From an uncultured Verrucomicrobiota bacterium (GTDB lineage Bacteria > Verrucomicrobiota > Verrucomicrobiia > Opitutales > UBA9783), in the NCBI GenBank assembly GCA_902495005.1, contig CABUVL010000001.1, positions 336,853-400,852 of the forward strand: DNA of 64,000 nucleotides, in the 5' to 3' direction. A model generated the notes under the pieces. That model did not search any database. It worked only from the letters and a program-made list of their open reading frames with translations, and was not told where the DNA came from. Shown here piece after piece: positions 33,429 to 41,472 of the stretch (positions are counted from its first letter, which is position 1; each line of letters opens with the position of its first letter). The position numbers and the translations under genes are program-made.

Positions 33429-33889
33429 TAATTGGGCTCTTTAAAGATGTAACATTTCCCCGTTGTTTCATTAATTACAAACATCTTGCTAATTTTTTTG
33501 TTTACAAGAGCGAAATCAATGGCAGCAGAGTCACTTTTATTACTCTTCCAAATGAGGTAAATGTTATTGAGCGTCGACGAACTTACACCCGACCAATAGC
33601 CATCAAGGCTTGAATGGTCGGGATTAAATGGGTACCAGTAGGGTTGAAGCTTTTCAAAAGCGCTGGAGGATAATTTACCTTCTGCAATTGTTGGCATCGT
33701 CCCATACATCTCTTTGTAGGTGGCTAAAGCATTACGAAGCAGTAAGAGCTCTTGTGCAAAAACTTCCGCCCGGTGAGACTTTTGTACGTAGCGAATACTG
33801 AAAACACAACTGGATGTTAATATGCAGACGCAAAATAACACGAGGCATAGTTCAATAAAAGAAAATCCATTTATGTGTTTTGTATTCAA
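33428..33889 (-). CDS. Type IV pilin/pseudopilin-like protein
   Basis: A protein of 153 residues from TTG at 33889. A prepilin peptidase site is seen at the N-terminus: HING/FSFIELCLVLFCVCILTS, with glycine before the cut and glutamate at +5, followed by the hydrophobic helix. TTG gives the usual short leader of eight residues. An ATG at 33964 would add a 33-residue leader and overlap gpmA by 62 bases. No ribosome-binding site supports either. The body has YKEMYGTMPT and YWYPFNPDHSSLDGYWSG, pseudopilin-like. It stands without other pilus or type II secretion genes in the window. Confidence 0.7.
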   Translation of the reverse strand: MNTKHINGFSFIELCLVLFCVCILTSSCVFSIRYVQKSHRAEVFAQELLLLRNALATYKEMYGTMPTIAEGKLSSSAFEKLQPYWYPFNPDHSSLDGYWSGVSSSTLNNIYLIWKSNKSDSAAIDFALVNKKISKMFVINETTGKCYIFKEPN

Positions 33890-33902
33890 TGTAGAATTTA
33901 TG

Positions 33903-34649
33903 TTAAGCGGTTTTGCCTTGATTTGCAACGGCGGCCTGTGCCTGTGCAATGTATGCGGCATCACCCAGGTAATAGTGCTTAATGGGGCGTAAGTCCTTAT
34001 CGAGTTCGTAAACCAATGGAATTCCGGTTGGAATGTTGAGGTTTACGATCGCTTCGTTCGATAATTGATCGAGGTGTTGGACAAGTGCCCTGAGAGAATT
34101 ACCGTGGGCGACGATGAGCAATTTTTTGTGATTTTGAATCTCGGGGGCTAAAGTGGAATTCCAAAATGGGAGCAAGCGTGCAGATGTGTCTTTTAAACAT
34201 TCTGTCAGTGGCAGTTGTTCGCTGGGAATGCTTGCGTACATGGGCTGATGTCCAGGGTACCTGGGGTCATCTTTTTGTAACGCGGGGGGGCAAACGTCAT
34301 AGCTCCTTCGCCAAATTTTGACTTGCTCTTCGCCAAATTTTTTGGCCGTTTCGCTTTTATTAAGGCCTTGCAATGCGCCGTAATGCCGTTCATTTAATTG
34401 CCAAGCGCGTTGTACGGGCAACCACATACAATCCATTTCGTCTAAAACAATCCACAAGGTTCGGATGGCTCGTTTTAAGAGAGAGGTGTACGCTTTGTCA
34501 AATGTGAAATGGCGCTGTTTGAGAAGCTTGGCCGCTTGGATGGCTTCGGCTTTACCTTTGTCGGATAAGTCTACATCTGTCCATCCGGTGAAACGGTTTT
34601 CTTTATTCCAAACACTTTCTCCGTGACGCAATAAAACTAAGTAATACAT
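33903..34649 (-). CDS. gpmA: 2,3-bisphosphoglycerate-dependent phosphoglycerate mutase
   Basis: A 248-residue glycolytic enzyme that interconverts 3- and 2-phosphoglycerate. It begins YYLVLLRHGESVWNKENRFTGWTDVDLS, with the phospho-histidine in RHGE. Substrate residues follow in RAIRTLWIVLDEM, RAWQLNERHYGALQGLNKSE and WRRSYDVCPPAL. The second catalytic histidine is in LLIVAHGNSLRALVQHL. Length and motifs are standard for the dPGM class. It is followed by the pilin-like gene and the kinase on the same strand. Confidence 0.97.
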   Translation of the reverse strand: MYYLVLLRHGESVWNKENRFTGWTDVDLSDKGKAEAIQAAKLLKQRHFTFDKAYTSLLKRAIRTLWIVLDEMDCMWLPVQRAWQLNERHYGALQGLNKSETAKKFGEEQVKIWRRSYDVCPPALQKDDPRYPGHQPMYASIPSEQLPLTECLKDTSARLLPFWNSTLAPEIQNHKKLLIVAHGNSLRALVQHLDQLSNEAIVNLNIPTGIPLVYELDKDLRPIKHYYLGDAAYIAQAQAAVANQGKTA

Positions 34650-34694
34650 AGATATCTATATTGTGACGGTACTGTCGTTTGTACAAGGTTTATT

Positions 34695-35528
34695 TCATGA
34701 TTGTTGGGTTGAAAGAGTAGGACTGTTACTGATGACTGTCGCGAGTTCTTTTAGAGGAGAACTTTCAAAACTGTTGATCAGGTCTTGGGTACTTGTTTCC
34801 ACATCGACGTAATTCTTATTATTTAAGGCGTCTTCTATGAGAGAACTTCCGTCGTTTTCTTGTACGCTACGCGTTTGAGTTTCCTCATCGGAAGTGGTTG
34901 CTTGAGTTGCTTCATCCACATTTTGTTCTGAATTTGCTTGCGAGTGTAATATAGCTGTACTCGTTTCGTCCGTTTGGTTAACTTCTCTGTCGTTTGCAAC
35001 TGCTTGGGAAAGCACAATTGCATCGCGATGAATTTCGAAGTTAGCTACAGTTTTGAACTCTTTCTTAAGTTGGCTTAAGAATTCGTCAATGTCTTTGGAA
35101 TCGATTGTAACTTTATTAACAACGGATAACATACCTAATACCAATGCACAAGCATGTGCGAGTAAACTAAGGCCCTTTCCAACAGCCCATTGTAACATGT
35201 TGGCCAGAGCATGGACAAAACTCTTAATGCCGGAAGCTTCACGAAACTTTTGGCATACACTTGAAAAGCTTTTGTGGCCCTTGTCGATGGTTTTAAGAAT
35301 GAGATTTTTTAAATGTAAAACGTCATCTTTTATAATTTTTTCTACTGCTGTTTTTGCAAAAGCAGTGACGCCTTCTGGTAACACACGAGGGAGGGGTTTG
35401 CAAATTAAGTCTGTCAGTCGTTCACACGCTTTTGCAATTGCTGGGAATTCTGGCATTTGCACGGAGTCAGAAGCCGCAACATTACGTGTAGAGCTGAGAA
35501 AAGAACTCGCTTCAGTATTTATGTTCAT
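34695..35528 (-). CDS. Unrecognised protein with hydrophobic middle and Ser/Thr/Glu-rich tail
   Basis: A 277-residue product. The N-terminus MNINTEASSFLSSTRNVAAS is Ser/Thr/Asn-rich without a Sec signal. Residues 30-110 are amphipathic helices (CERLTDLICKPLPRVLPEG). Residues 108-142 hold a hydrophobic hairpin-like stretch (LANMLQWAVGKGLSLLAHACALVLGML). The last 100 residues are acidic, polar and probably disordered (DEATQATTSDEETQTRSV). I recognise no family. The layout (export-signal-like polar N-terminus, hydrophobic hairpin, disordered tail) recalls type III secreted membrane-inserting effectors of intracellular bacteria. That is inference. It is divergent from the ECF sigma gene. Confidence 0.65.
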   Translation of the reverse strand: MNINTEASSFLSSTRNVAASDSVQMPEFPAIAKACERLTDLICKPLPRVLPEGVTAFAKTAVEKIIKDDVLHLKNLILKTIDKGHKSFSSVCQKFREASGIKSFVHALANMLQWAVGKGLSLLAHACALVLGMLSVVNKVTIDSKDIDEFLSQLKKEFKTVANFEIHRDAIVLSQAVANDREVNQTDETSTAILHSQANSEQNVDEATQATTSDEETQTRSVQENDGSSLIEDALNNKNYVDVETSTQDLINSFESSPLKELATVISNSPTLSTQQS

Positions 35529-35646
35529 GAAACAATTATAAGAGAATTAAGTTGGGGAGGCAAGTGTATTTTTATAGGGTATTCCTGAATAAATCGTATT
35601 GACCGCTGGGAAGGAAATTCTAACCTAGGTTTCATCTGTTTATTTA

Positions 35647-36279
35647 ATGGAACAAGTTCCAAATGAGAAGATGAATGTAAATGATGCGCTCGCACAAGAA
35701 TCGGCGCGTGAGGATCTCTTGTGGCTCGGTAAAGTCAAAGAAGGGAATATGGGGGCATTTAATTGGTTGGTTCGCAAGTATCAAAGACGAATTTACGCCA
35801 TCATTTACAACATTACTTCGAATAAGGAGGACACGGCAGATTTGACACAAGAGGTGTTTATCAAGGCGTTTAAATCGATTGATTCGTTTAAGGGCAGCTC
35901 TAATTTTTACACGTGGTTGTACCGCATCGCGCTTAACACGGCATTGTCGTTTGTAAAAAAGCACCGCAGGACGCCTGTGTACAGTTTGGAAGATTGGGAT
36001 AGCGTCGATGATCCGAAGCATATTATCAATGATATTGTAGGAGTAAGTGATGGAAATCGGCGCGTTTTATTAAAAGAATTACAAGAAAAATTGAACGAAG
36101 CGCTGCAAAAATTGTCTCTATCTCATAGAACGGTTATAATTTTATTTGAAATCGAAGGTATGAGTCACGCTGAGATTGCCGAAGTATTAAAATGTTCTGA
36201 GGGAACGGTGCGTTCACGTTTGCATTACGCCAAAGAACAATTGAAGAATTTTTTATCAGGGTACTTAAATGAAAAATAA
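35647..36279 (+). CDS. ECF-type RNA polymerase sigma factor
   Basis: A 210-residue sigma-70-family factor of the extracytoplasmic-function type. Region 2 is AFNWLVRKYQRRIYAIIYNITSNKEDTADLTQEVFIKAFKSIDSF, with the DLxQEVF motif, followed by SNFYTWLYRIALNTALSFVKKHRR. Region 4 is LSLSHRTVIILFEIEGMSHAEIAEVLKCSEGTVRSRLHYAKEQLK, with a helix-turn-helix. Its end overlaps the next gene by 11 bases, and the next product has one membrane helix. The three genes to 37668 form an operon resembling sigma/anti-sigma/periplasmic-sensor modules. The promoter recognised is unknown. Confidence 0.95.
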   Translation: MEQVPNEKMNVNDALAQESAREDLLWLGKVKEGNMGAFNWLVRKYQRRIYAIIYNITSNKEDTADLTQEVFIKAFKSIDSFKGSSNFYTWLYRIALNTALSFVKKHRRTPVYSLEDWDSVDDPKHIINDIVGVSDGNRRVLLKELQEKLNEALQKLSLSHRTVIILFEIEGMSHAEIAEVLKCSEGTVRSRLHYAKEQLKNFLSGYLNEK

Positions 36280-36685
36280 ATTGAGAATTAGTTTGGAAGA
36301 TTTATTGCATTTAAAAAGAAGTGAGATGCCGAACGAAGCATTTTGGCAAGATTTTGACAGGCGCTTGCAAGAACGTTTGCAGCTTGAGATAAACAATTCC
36401 GCTCGCTTACATTTCAAGGAAATCTTTTATCACTACCTTAAGCTATTATTTCGTTGGGCACCGGCCATGGCATGCGCGTTGATTTGTTTCGGCTACGCTT
36501 TTTTACAGGGGCTTAAACCCACGAATCGTTTTGTACTTGCAGAGGACAGGTATGTTCCAGTGCAAGACTTGAGGCAAGTTCCATTGAAGGCCTGTGATGC
36601 GCTTACGGCAATGCCTGTCAAAAAATTGATAGATGGCACGCAAAAAATGATTGCCATGAGCAGCCGAGATCGTTTTTCTTTTTAG
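36269..36685 (+). CDS. Small single-pass membrane protein, candidate anti-sigma factor
   Basis: A 138-residue product. The N-terminal cytoplasmic part has RISLEDLLHLKRSEMPNEAFWQDFDRRLQERL. A similar short gene follows ECF sigma factors in several Verrucomicrobiota, as far as I recall. One transmembrane helix spans about residues 64-84 (APAMACALICFGYAFL). A short outer part follows. It overlaps the sigma gene by 11 bases and sits two bases before the HtrA-like gene. No zinc-finger anti-sigma motif (HxxxCxxC) is present. Anti-sigma function is suggested by gene order and topology only. Confidence 0.7.
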   Translation: MKNKLRISLEDLLHLKRSEMPNEAFWQDFDRRLQERLQLEINNSARLHFKEIFYHYLKLLFRWAPAMACALICFGYAFLQGLKPTNRFVLAEDRYVPVQDLRQVPLKACDALTAMPVKKLIDGTQKMIAMSSRDRFSF

Positions 36686-36687
36686 AC

Positions 36688-37668
36688 ATGCTGAATAGCT
36701 TAACGAAGTCTTTGTTGCTTATAGGCTTGTGTGTTCTTAATCAAAGGGGATTAGAGTTAACGGTTGTACAAGCTTGCGAAAAAAGTGCGTTGGTGGGCGT
36801 AGATGCGATAAAGGAGGTTTATCGTCAGTCAAATGAGAAGGTGGTCCTTGTCCGTAGCCAAACAAAAGACAACAAAGTTCAGTTGGCTACAGGCTTCTTC
36901 GTCAGTGAACTTGGGCATCTATTGACAACCGATTCGGAGGCCGATTCTTATCAAATCGAAATTGATAAAAAATTGTATCCCGCAAAAAAATTGGCGGGTG
37001 ACACGTGGAACAACGTTGCGTTGTTGCAATTGGAGTCAAGCCCAAAGGACCTGCCTTATGTTGCCTTACCGAGCGTTGGAAATTACCCACAAATAGGCGA
37101 CGTTTTAATCAGCCTATCTTACAAGTTGGCCCTCAATGTTTCACCACAGTACGGTTATGTGACGGGCTTGAATGATCGTTATTTTGACATTGAATGGCCC
37201 ACTACTCTGGTGCGCAGTACCTTGGCAATAGACGGAGCGGATTGCGGAGGGCCCGTATTTAATGAGGCAGGGCAATTACAAGGGATGCTATTGCACCCGT
37301 TGGCTGAAACAAAAGAAACTTATTTCATGCCCGTGTGCGCCTTGTATAAAATTTACAGCGATTTGTTGTTATTTGGACGCGTCCGTTATGGTTACATCGG
37401 GATAACAACGGAGGTTGTATTTGAAAAAGAGACGCAGCAGTTGTACTTGCAGGTGGTGGAGGTGCAGGCTGATTCCCCGGCGCAAAAGGCCGGTTTTAAG
37501 GTAAGTGATATCTTGCTCAAAATTGACGACACGCCCATTACGAGCAGGGAGACTTTTAAAAATTTTGTGTTTTTTTCACACCCTGGGCAAAACTTGAGCA
37601 TAAAAATTCGTCGGGGCCAGCAGGAAAAAATATTGTCTGTGAAGGTCGTGGAAAAAGCGCGTGCTTGA
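36688..37668 (+). CDS. HtrA/DegS-like periplasmic protein, protease triad lost, with PDZ domain
   Basis: A 326-residue protein with an N-terminal signal or anchor (SLLLIGLCVLN), a trypsin-like domain (about 50-225) and a PDZ domain (about 232-322: YGYIGITTEVVFEKETQQLYLQVVEVQADSPAQKAGFKVSDILLKIDD). The protease fold is recognisable, but all three catalytic positions differ. The histidine place reads LLTTDSEAD instead of TNNHVV, the aspartate place reads DTWNNVALLQL, and the serine place reads GADCGGPVF instead of GNSGGP. It should therefore be a binding or sensing pseudoprotease. Downstream of sigma and the membrane protein, it may sense envelope stress. Confidence 0.82.
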   Translation: MLNSLTKSLLLIGLCVLNQRGLELTVVQACEKSALVGVDAIKEVYRQSNEKVVLVRSQTKDNKVQLATGFFVSELGHLLTTDSEADSYQIEIDKKLYPAKKLAGDTWNNVALLQLESSPKDLPYVALPSVGNYPQIGDVLISLSYKLALNVSPQYGYVTGLNDRYFDIEWPTTLVRSTLAIDGADCGGPVFNEAGQLQGMLLHPLAETKETYFMPVCALYKIYSDLLLFGRVRYGYIGITTEVVFEKETQQLYLQVVEVQADSPAQKAGFKVSDILLKIDDTPITSRETFKNFVFFSHPGQNLSIKIRRGQQEKILSVKVVEKARA

Positions 37669-37821
37669 TCGCGGCTTAGCTCCATTACGTTGGGTGTAAA
37701 ATGTGCTCACGGGGGCTACGATGGAATTTAAAAAATTTTTTCAACATTGGGATGTGGGGCATGAATCAATAAGAACACGCCGTTTTACGCCGATGTAAGA
37801 GTCTTAACCAGAAGTGAGTAA

Positions 37822-38928
37822 ATGACATTTGAAAAAGAAATAGAAGATTTAAAAGCGGCAGAAACGTATCGGATTTTACCGCAGTACGACGATACATTTT
37901 TAGATTTCTCAAGTAATGATTATTTAAATTTATCTAAGAATGCAGAGGTCATCAAAGCCGGTTATGAAGCGGCCTTGAAGTGCGGGGCTGGTAGTACAGG
38001 TTCCCGTTTGTTGTCTGGAAATAAATCGATTTTTGCGGCGTTTGAGGAGCAGATCGCGAGAGATAAAAACACGGAAGCTGCCTTAATTTTTAATTCAGGT
38101 TTCCAGGCAAATTCGGGAGTCTTGAGCGCGATTTTAAACAAGGATTCAATTGTAATTTTTGATAAATTGAATCATGCCAGCATGTATCAAGGTGTTTTTT
38201 TGAGCGGGGCGAGGCTCTTGCGTTACAATCATTTGGATTATGAGCGGCTTGAGAACCTGTTGAAAGAAAATAGTGGGCGTGGAAAAAACGTGTTGATTGC
38301 TTCTGAAACCGTCTTCGGTATGGATGGCGATAGGGCGGATTTGAATGTTTTAACGCGTTTGGCAGATCAGTACAATACGATGTTGTACTTGGATGAGGCG
38401 CATGCAACGGGATTACAAGGGGTGTCAGGTTACGGCTTGTCAACCTGTTTTAATTTGGATCCTCACAGGACGATCATTATGGGTACGTTTAGTAAGGCCC
38501 TTGGGAGTATGGGGGCTTACGTTGCTTCCGGTAAGACGATCATTGATTATTTGATTCAAAAAAGTAAGAGTTTTATTTATTCAACGGCGTTGTCTCCGTT
38601 TTGTGTGGGAGCCGCTGCGTGCGCTTGGCGTTTAATTAAGGGGATGTCGGGTGTACGGGAAGCATTGCTGGATAGGAGCCGTCTCTTGAGGGAGCGATTA
38701 CGTACAGGTGGGTATAATGTCCTGGGAGACAAAACCAACATAATCCCGATTGCTTTTTCAACGATACAGGAGGCCAAAGCGGTTAAGGAAAAGCTCATGC
38801 GACAAAAGATGATTGTTTCTCTCATTAGAAAGCCGACGTCTCCGACACCTCGTATACGCTTGGCATTAAACGCGGGGCATACGGATGAACATATTCACCT
38901 GTTATTACGGGCTTTAAGCGAAAATTAA
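37822..38928 (+). CDS. bioF: 8-amino-7-oxononanoate synthase (BioF-type)
   Basis: A 368-residue PLP enzyme of the alpha-oxoamine synthase family, condensing pimeloyl-ACP with alanine in biotin synthesis. Motifs: FLDFSSNDYLNLSKNAEVI at the start, GAGSTGSRLLSGNKSIFAAFE, the PLP-ring stacking HASMYQG, YLDEAHATGLQGVSGYG with the PLP aspartate, and the Schiff-base lysine in MGTFSKALGSMGAYVASG. Related 2-amino-3-ketobutyrate ligase or serine palmitoyltransferase functions are excluded mainly by the adjacent bioC. It leads a three-gene cluster. Confidence 0.92.
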   Translation: MTFEKEIEDLKAAETYRILPQYDDTFLDFSSNDYLNLSKNAEVIKAGYEAALKCGAGSTGSRLLSGNKSIFAAFEEQIARDKNTEAALIFNSGFQANSGVLSAILNKDSIVIFDKLNHASMYQGVFLSGARLLRYNHLDYERLENLLKENSGRGKNVLIASETVFGMDGDRADLNVLTRLADQYNTMLYLDEAHATGLQGVSGYGLSTCFNLDPHRTIIMGTFSKALGSMGAYVASGKTIIDYLIQKSKSFIYSTALSPFCVGAAACAWRLIKGMSGVREALLDRSRLLRERLRTGGYNVLGDKTNIIPIAFSTIQEAKAVKEKLMRQKMIVSLIRKPTSPTPRIRLALNAGHTDEHIHLLLRALSEN

Positions 38929-38931
38929 TGT

Positions 38932-39537
38932 ATGGCTTGGACGTTTATTTTGGCGCATGGGTTCGCATTTTCTGACGACTATTGGCATTTGTTAAAAAAT
39001 TTGTTGCCAGGGGAGGTCTTGTTTTATCAAAAAAACATGGCGACCGACTCAGATGCAAACTACGTGGGCGTTGCTCACTCTTTGGGCTTCTTGCGATTGA
39101 ATAATTCCGGCATACGATTTAAGTATTTGTTCGGTTTGCAAGGGTTTTTGGATTTTTGTGGAAAGACGGAAAGATTGCGGCGAATTCGCATGCAAATTTT
39201 GGATAGAATGATACGTTCATTTTCTAAAAATTACGAGGAGGGCCTGCGAGAATTTTATGCCCGTTGTTCTTACACTGGGGAAACGCCTTTGCATCTGTCT
39301 AAAGAAGCCTTGTTAGACGACTTGGAAAGCCTGAAAAAGGCTTATCCCCACTGTGGGGTGTCGACGATGATAATTGCCAGCGAAGATGATCCCATTGTAC
39401 CCAGGCGTGTTGTCGAAGATAATTTTTTGGCTTTGCCACAGGTTGAAATAAAATTTACGGAAAATTGTAGGCACACAATGGGGCACTGCCATCCGGAATT
39501 GATCGCCGATATCATAAGGGAAAGACTTGAGCATTGA
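38932..39537 (+). CDS. Alpha/beta hydrolase, BioH-like pimeloyl-ACP methyl ester esterase
   Basis: A 201-residue hydrolase between bioF and bioC. It begins FILAHGFAFSDDYWHLL, with an oxyanion HG, then the nucleophile elbow GVAHSLGFL (A-x-S-x-G rather than the usual G-x-S-x-G). The acid is in MIIASEDDPIVPRR, and the histidine in NCRHTMGHCHPELI. This is the BioH-type triad. Several unrelated esterases (BioH, BioG, BioK, BioJ, BioV) fill this step, and this one looks closest to a shortened BioH. Gene order supports the role: it overlaps bioC by 11 bases and follows bioF by three. Confidence 0.75.
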   Translation: MAWTFILAHGFAFSDDYWHLLKNLLPGEVLFYQKNMATDSDANYVGVAHSLGFLRLNNSGIRFKYLFGLQGFLDFCGKTERLRRIRMQILDRMIRSFSKNYEEGLREFYARCSYTGETPLHLSKEALLDDLESLKKAYPHCGVSTMIIASEDDPIVPRRVVEDNFLALPQVEIKFTENCRHTMGHCHPELIADIIRERLEH

Positions 39538-40258
39538 TTCTAAAATAGCTGATAAATTTGGGAGGGCCGCCGAGCATTACGATACGTACGCAGATGTTCA
39601 AAAGAGTTCGTCGGCACGTTTGGCTGCGCTTATTAAGCATTACGCCAACCACAACTTCAAAACCATTTTTGACATTGGTGCCGGAACGGGGCAAAGTGCA
39701 GCAGCTTTGAGACATTATTGGCCTGAGGCGGAATACACCTTGTTGGATATTTCTTCTCAGATGCTTGAACGGGCAAAGGCAAAATTTCCGGATGCCGAGT
39801 TGATCGCTGCGGATGCCGAGCGTTATGCCTTTAGGAGACGGTACGATTTGTGCATCTCGAATCTGTCCGTACAATGGTTCCAAAATTTCGAAATGTTTTT
39901 GCAAAAGGTACTGCGATCTTGTGATTATTTTGCGTTTTCAAGTTTGTTAGATTCGAGCTTTCAAGCGTACAAATCTATTTTTGAACGAAAGGGGATAAAA
40001 CCTCCCACCTTCCAATACTTTGATCTTGAGCAGATGAAACGTATGATCAAGCACTACCATTGTGAGGTATTTTCAAGCGAGACTTATCACAAGGATTTTG
40101 ACAATGCGTTGGAGGCGGCGAGGCATTTCAGGAATATTGGAGCACATCACGCCTCTTACCAAAGTGATCAATTTGTCACGGCCCTGTTGTCCCATAGAGC
40201 GCCAGTTTCGTTGAATTATGACATATTTTTTGCGGTGCTATCGGCACGTAAGTTGTAA
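39527..40258 (+). CDS. bioC: Malonyl-ACP O-methyltransferase BioC
   Basis: A 243-residue SAM-dependent methyltransferase that starts pimeloyl synthesis. It begins IADKFGRAAEHYDTYADVQKSSSARLAALI, the BioC-specific N-terminus (F-x-x-A-A-x-x-Y-x-x-x-A-x-x-Q). SAM motif I is IFDIGAGTGQSAAALRH, motif II TLLDISSQMLERAKAKF, and the post-motif is LCISNLSVQWFQN, also BioC-like. The TTG start at 39527 is supported by AAGGGA five to six bases upstream; no ATG fits. bioA, bioD and bioB are not in the window. Confidence 0.9.
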   Translation: MSIDSKIADKFGRAAEHYDTYADVQKSSSARLAALIKHYANHNFKTIFDIGAGTGQSAAALRHYWPEAEYTLLDISSQMLERAKAKFPDAELIAADAERYAFRRRYDLCISNLSVQWFQNFEMFLQKVLRSCDYFAFSSLLDSSFQAYKSIFERKGIKPPTFQYFDLEQMKRMIKHYHCEVFSSETYHKDFDNALEAARHFRNIGAHHASYQSDQFVTALLSHRAPVSLNYDIFFAVLSARKL

Positions 40259-40453
40259 GACATGAGCGATGTTTGTTTAGTTTGCGTCCTACAATGTAAG
40301 GAAGCTTTATATTTTTCCAAAAAATGAAATATGCCCGTAACGTTATTTTTAAGGCTTGCTGCGGCGTGTGAGCACAATTATTCCCAAGGTGTGTCAAAGA
40401 ATGATCTTTTTAAACGAGGTTCCCAAGTGTAAGCTGTCTACAGTGGATTAAAC

Positions 40454-41458
40454 TTACAGCCTTAATTGATTGTTAAACAAGAGCTGTAAAATTTTTTGCA
40501 AAAGTTTTCCGATGACAGCTTGCCCCTGCGCATTAAATTCGAGTGTATGCCGGCAGCCGTGCTTCAACAATTCAGTTTTATTGTAAGAGCATACACAGAT
40601 CTGATGATTCTGTCCTTCATAAAGGGGCGTCCAACGGATGGGGCATCCCAACCACGTAAAGGCAATTTTCCAGCCTTTTAATTCTTTGTTGGGGATGAGT
40701 GGCGTTGTGAGTAAGGCTTTGTTTTGTTGAATAAATGGAGGAACTTGATTGCTATAAATGCGCAGAGTAAAGGCGGTGGCTTGTTGTTGGACGAAATCGA
40801 GAAAATTCGTCTGCGCGTGGAAAAAGTCGAGAGGGTTTAATCCAATAAGGTTGAAGCCATTCCATGCAACGTGATGGTTCGCTTGCTTGAAACCTTGTGC
40901 GTTGTACCATGTTTGAAAAGATTCCTTCGAGCCCAGAGACAGGCCGATTTCGAAGTGTAAGTGCGCACGTGCCCACGGAATGTTGTAGCAAGCCGTATTG
41001 CCCATGACGCCGATTTTGTCGCCTTGCTTGACCATTTGCCCCATGTGGACGTGAATTTGGCTCAAGTGGGCGTACATGGAATAATAGCAAAAATTTTGCA
41101 TTTTGTGTTGAATAACAATGTAACAGCCGTAGGAACTAAAGCCCGCTTTATGATTTACGTACGCGACTTGCCCCGGCAGGACCGCGTAAATTGTGTCAGT
41201 GGTGCGATTGCGGCGGTCACGGTGGATGGATTTGACGTCAATTCCCTCGTGAAAGCGAGTCCCATTGTTGCGTACGCAGCCGAACGAACCTGACAAGGCC
41301 GTCCCACTGGCGGTGGCCTGCAGGTAAAATTCCATGGGTCTGTTTTGGAAGAACGCCAGATTGTCGGTGGGCCAACGAGCTTCGATTGCGTGCAGGGACA
41401 ATGAAATTATCAAAAGCCAGATTGACGCGCCATATTTTTTCAAGTAATAACAATACAC
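40454..41458 (-). CDS. M23-family metallopeptidase (LytM domain), exported
   Basis: A 334-residue exported peptidoglycan endopeptidase-like protein. It begins with an export signal (about residues 10-28, GASIWLLIISLSLHAIEA). The M23 core has TRFHEGIDVKS (H-x-x-x-D zinc ligands, residues near 70) and the HxH motif ARAHLHFEIGL near residue 165, with GDKIGVMGNT before it. Both zinc motifs are complete, so it may be active. The C-terminal 130 residues are not recognised. The start is uncertain: GTG at 41458 or TTG at 41443; neither has a visible ribosome-binding site. It is divergent from the heptose kinase gene with only 14 bases between. Confidence 0.85.
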   Translation of the reverse strand: MYCYYLKKYGASIWLLIISLSLHAIEARWPTDNLAFFQNRPMEFYLQATASGTALSGSFGCVRNNGTRFHEGIDVKSIHRDRRNRTTDTIYAVLPGQVAYVNHKAGFSSYGCYIVIQHKMQNFCYYSMYAHLSQIHVHMGQMVKQGDKIGVMGNTACYNIPWARAHLHFEIGLSLGSKESFQTWYNAQGFKQANHHVAWNGFNLIGLNPLDFFHAQTNFLDFVQQQATAFTLRIYSNQVPPFIQQNKALLTTPLIPNKELKGWKIAFTWLGCPIRWTPLYEGQNHQICVCSYNKTELLKHGCRHTLEFNAQGQAVIGKLLQKILQLLFNNQLRL

Positions 41459-41472
41459 GAGACTTTTAGATC

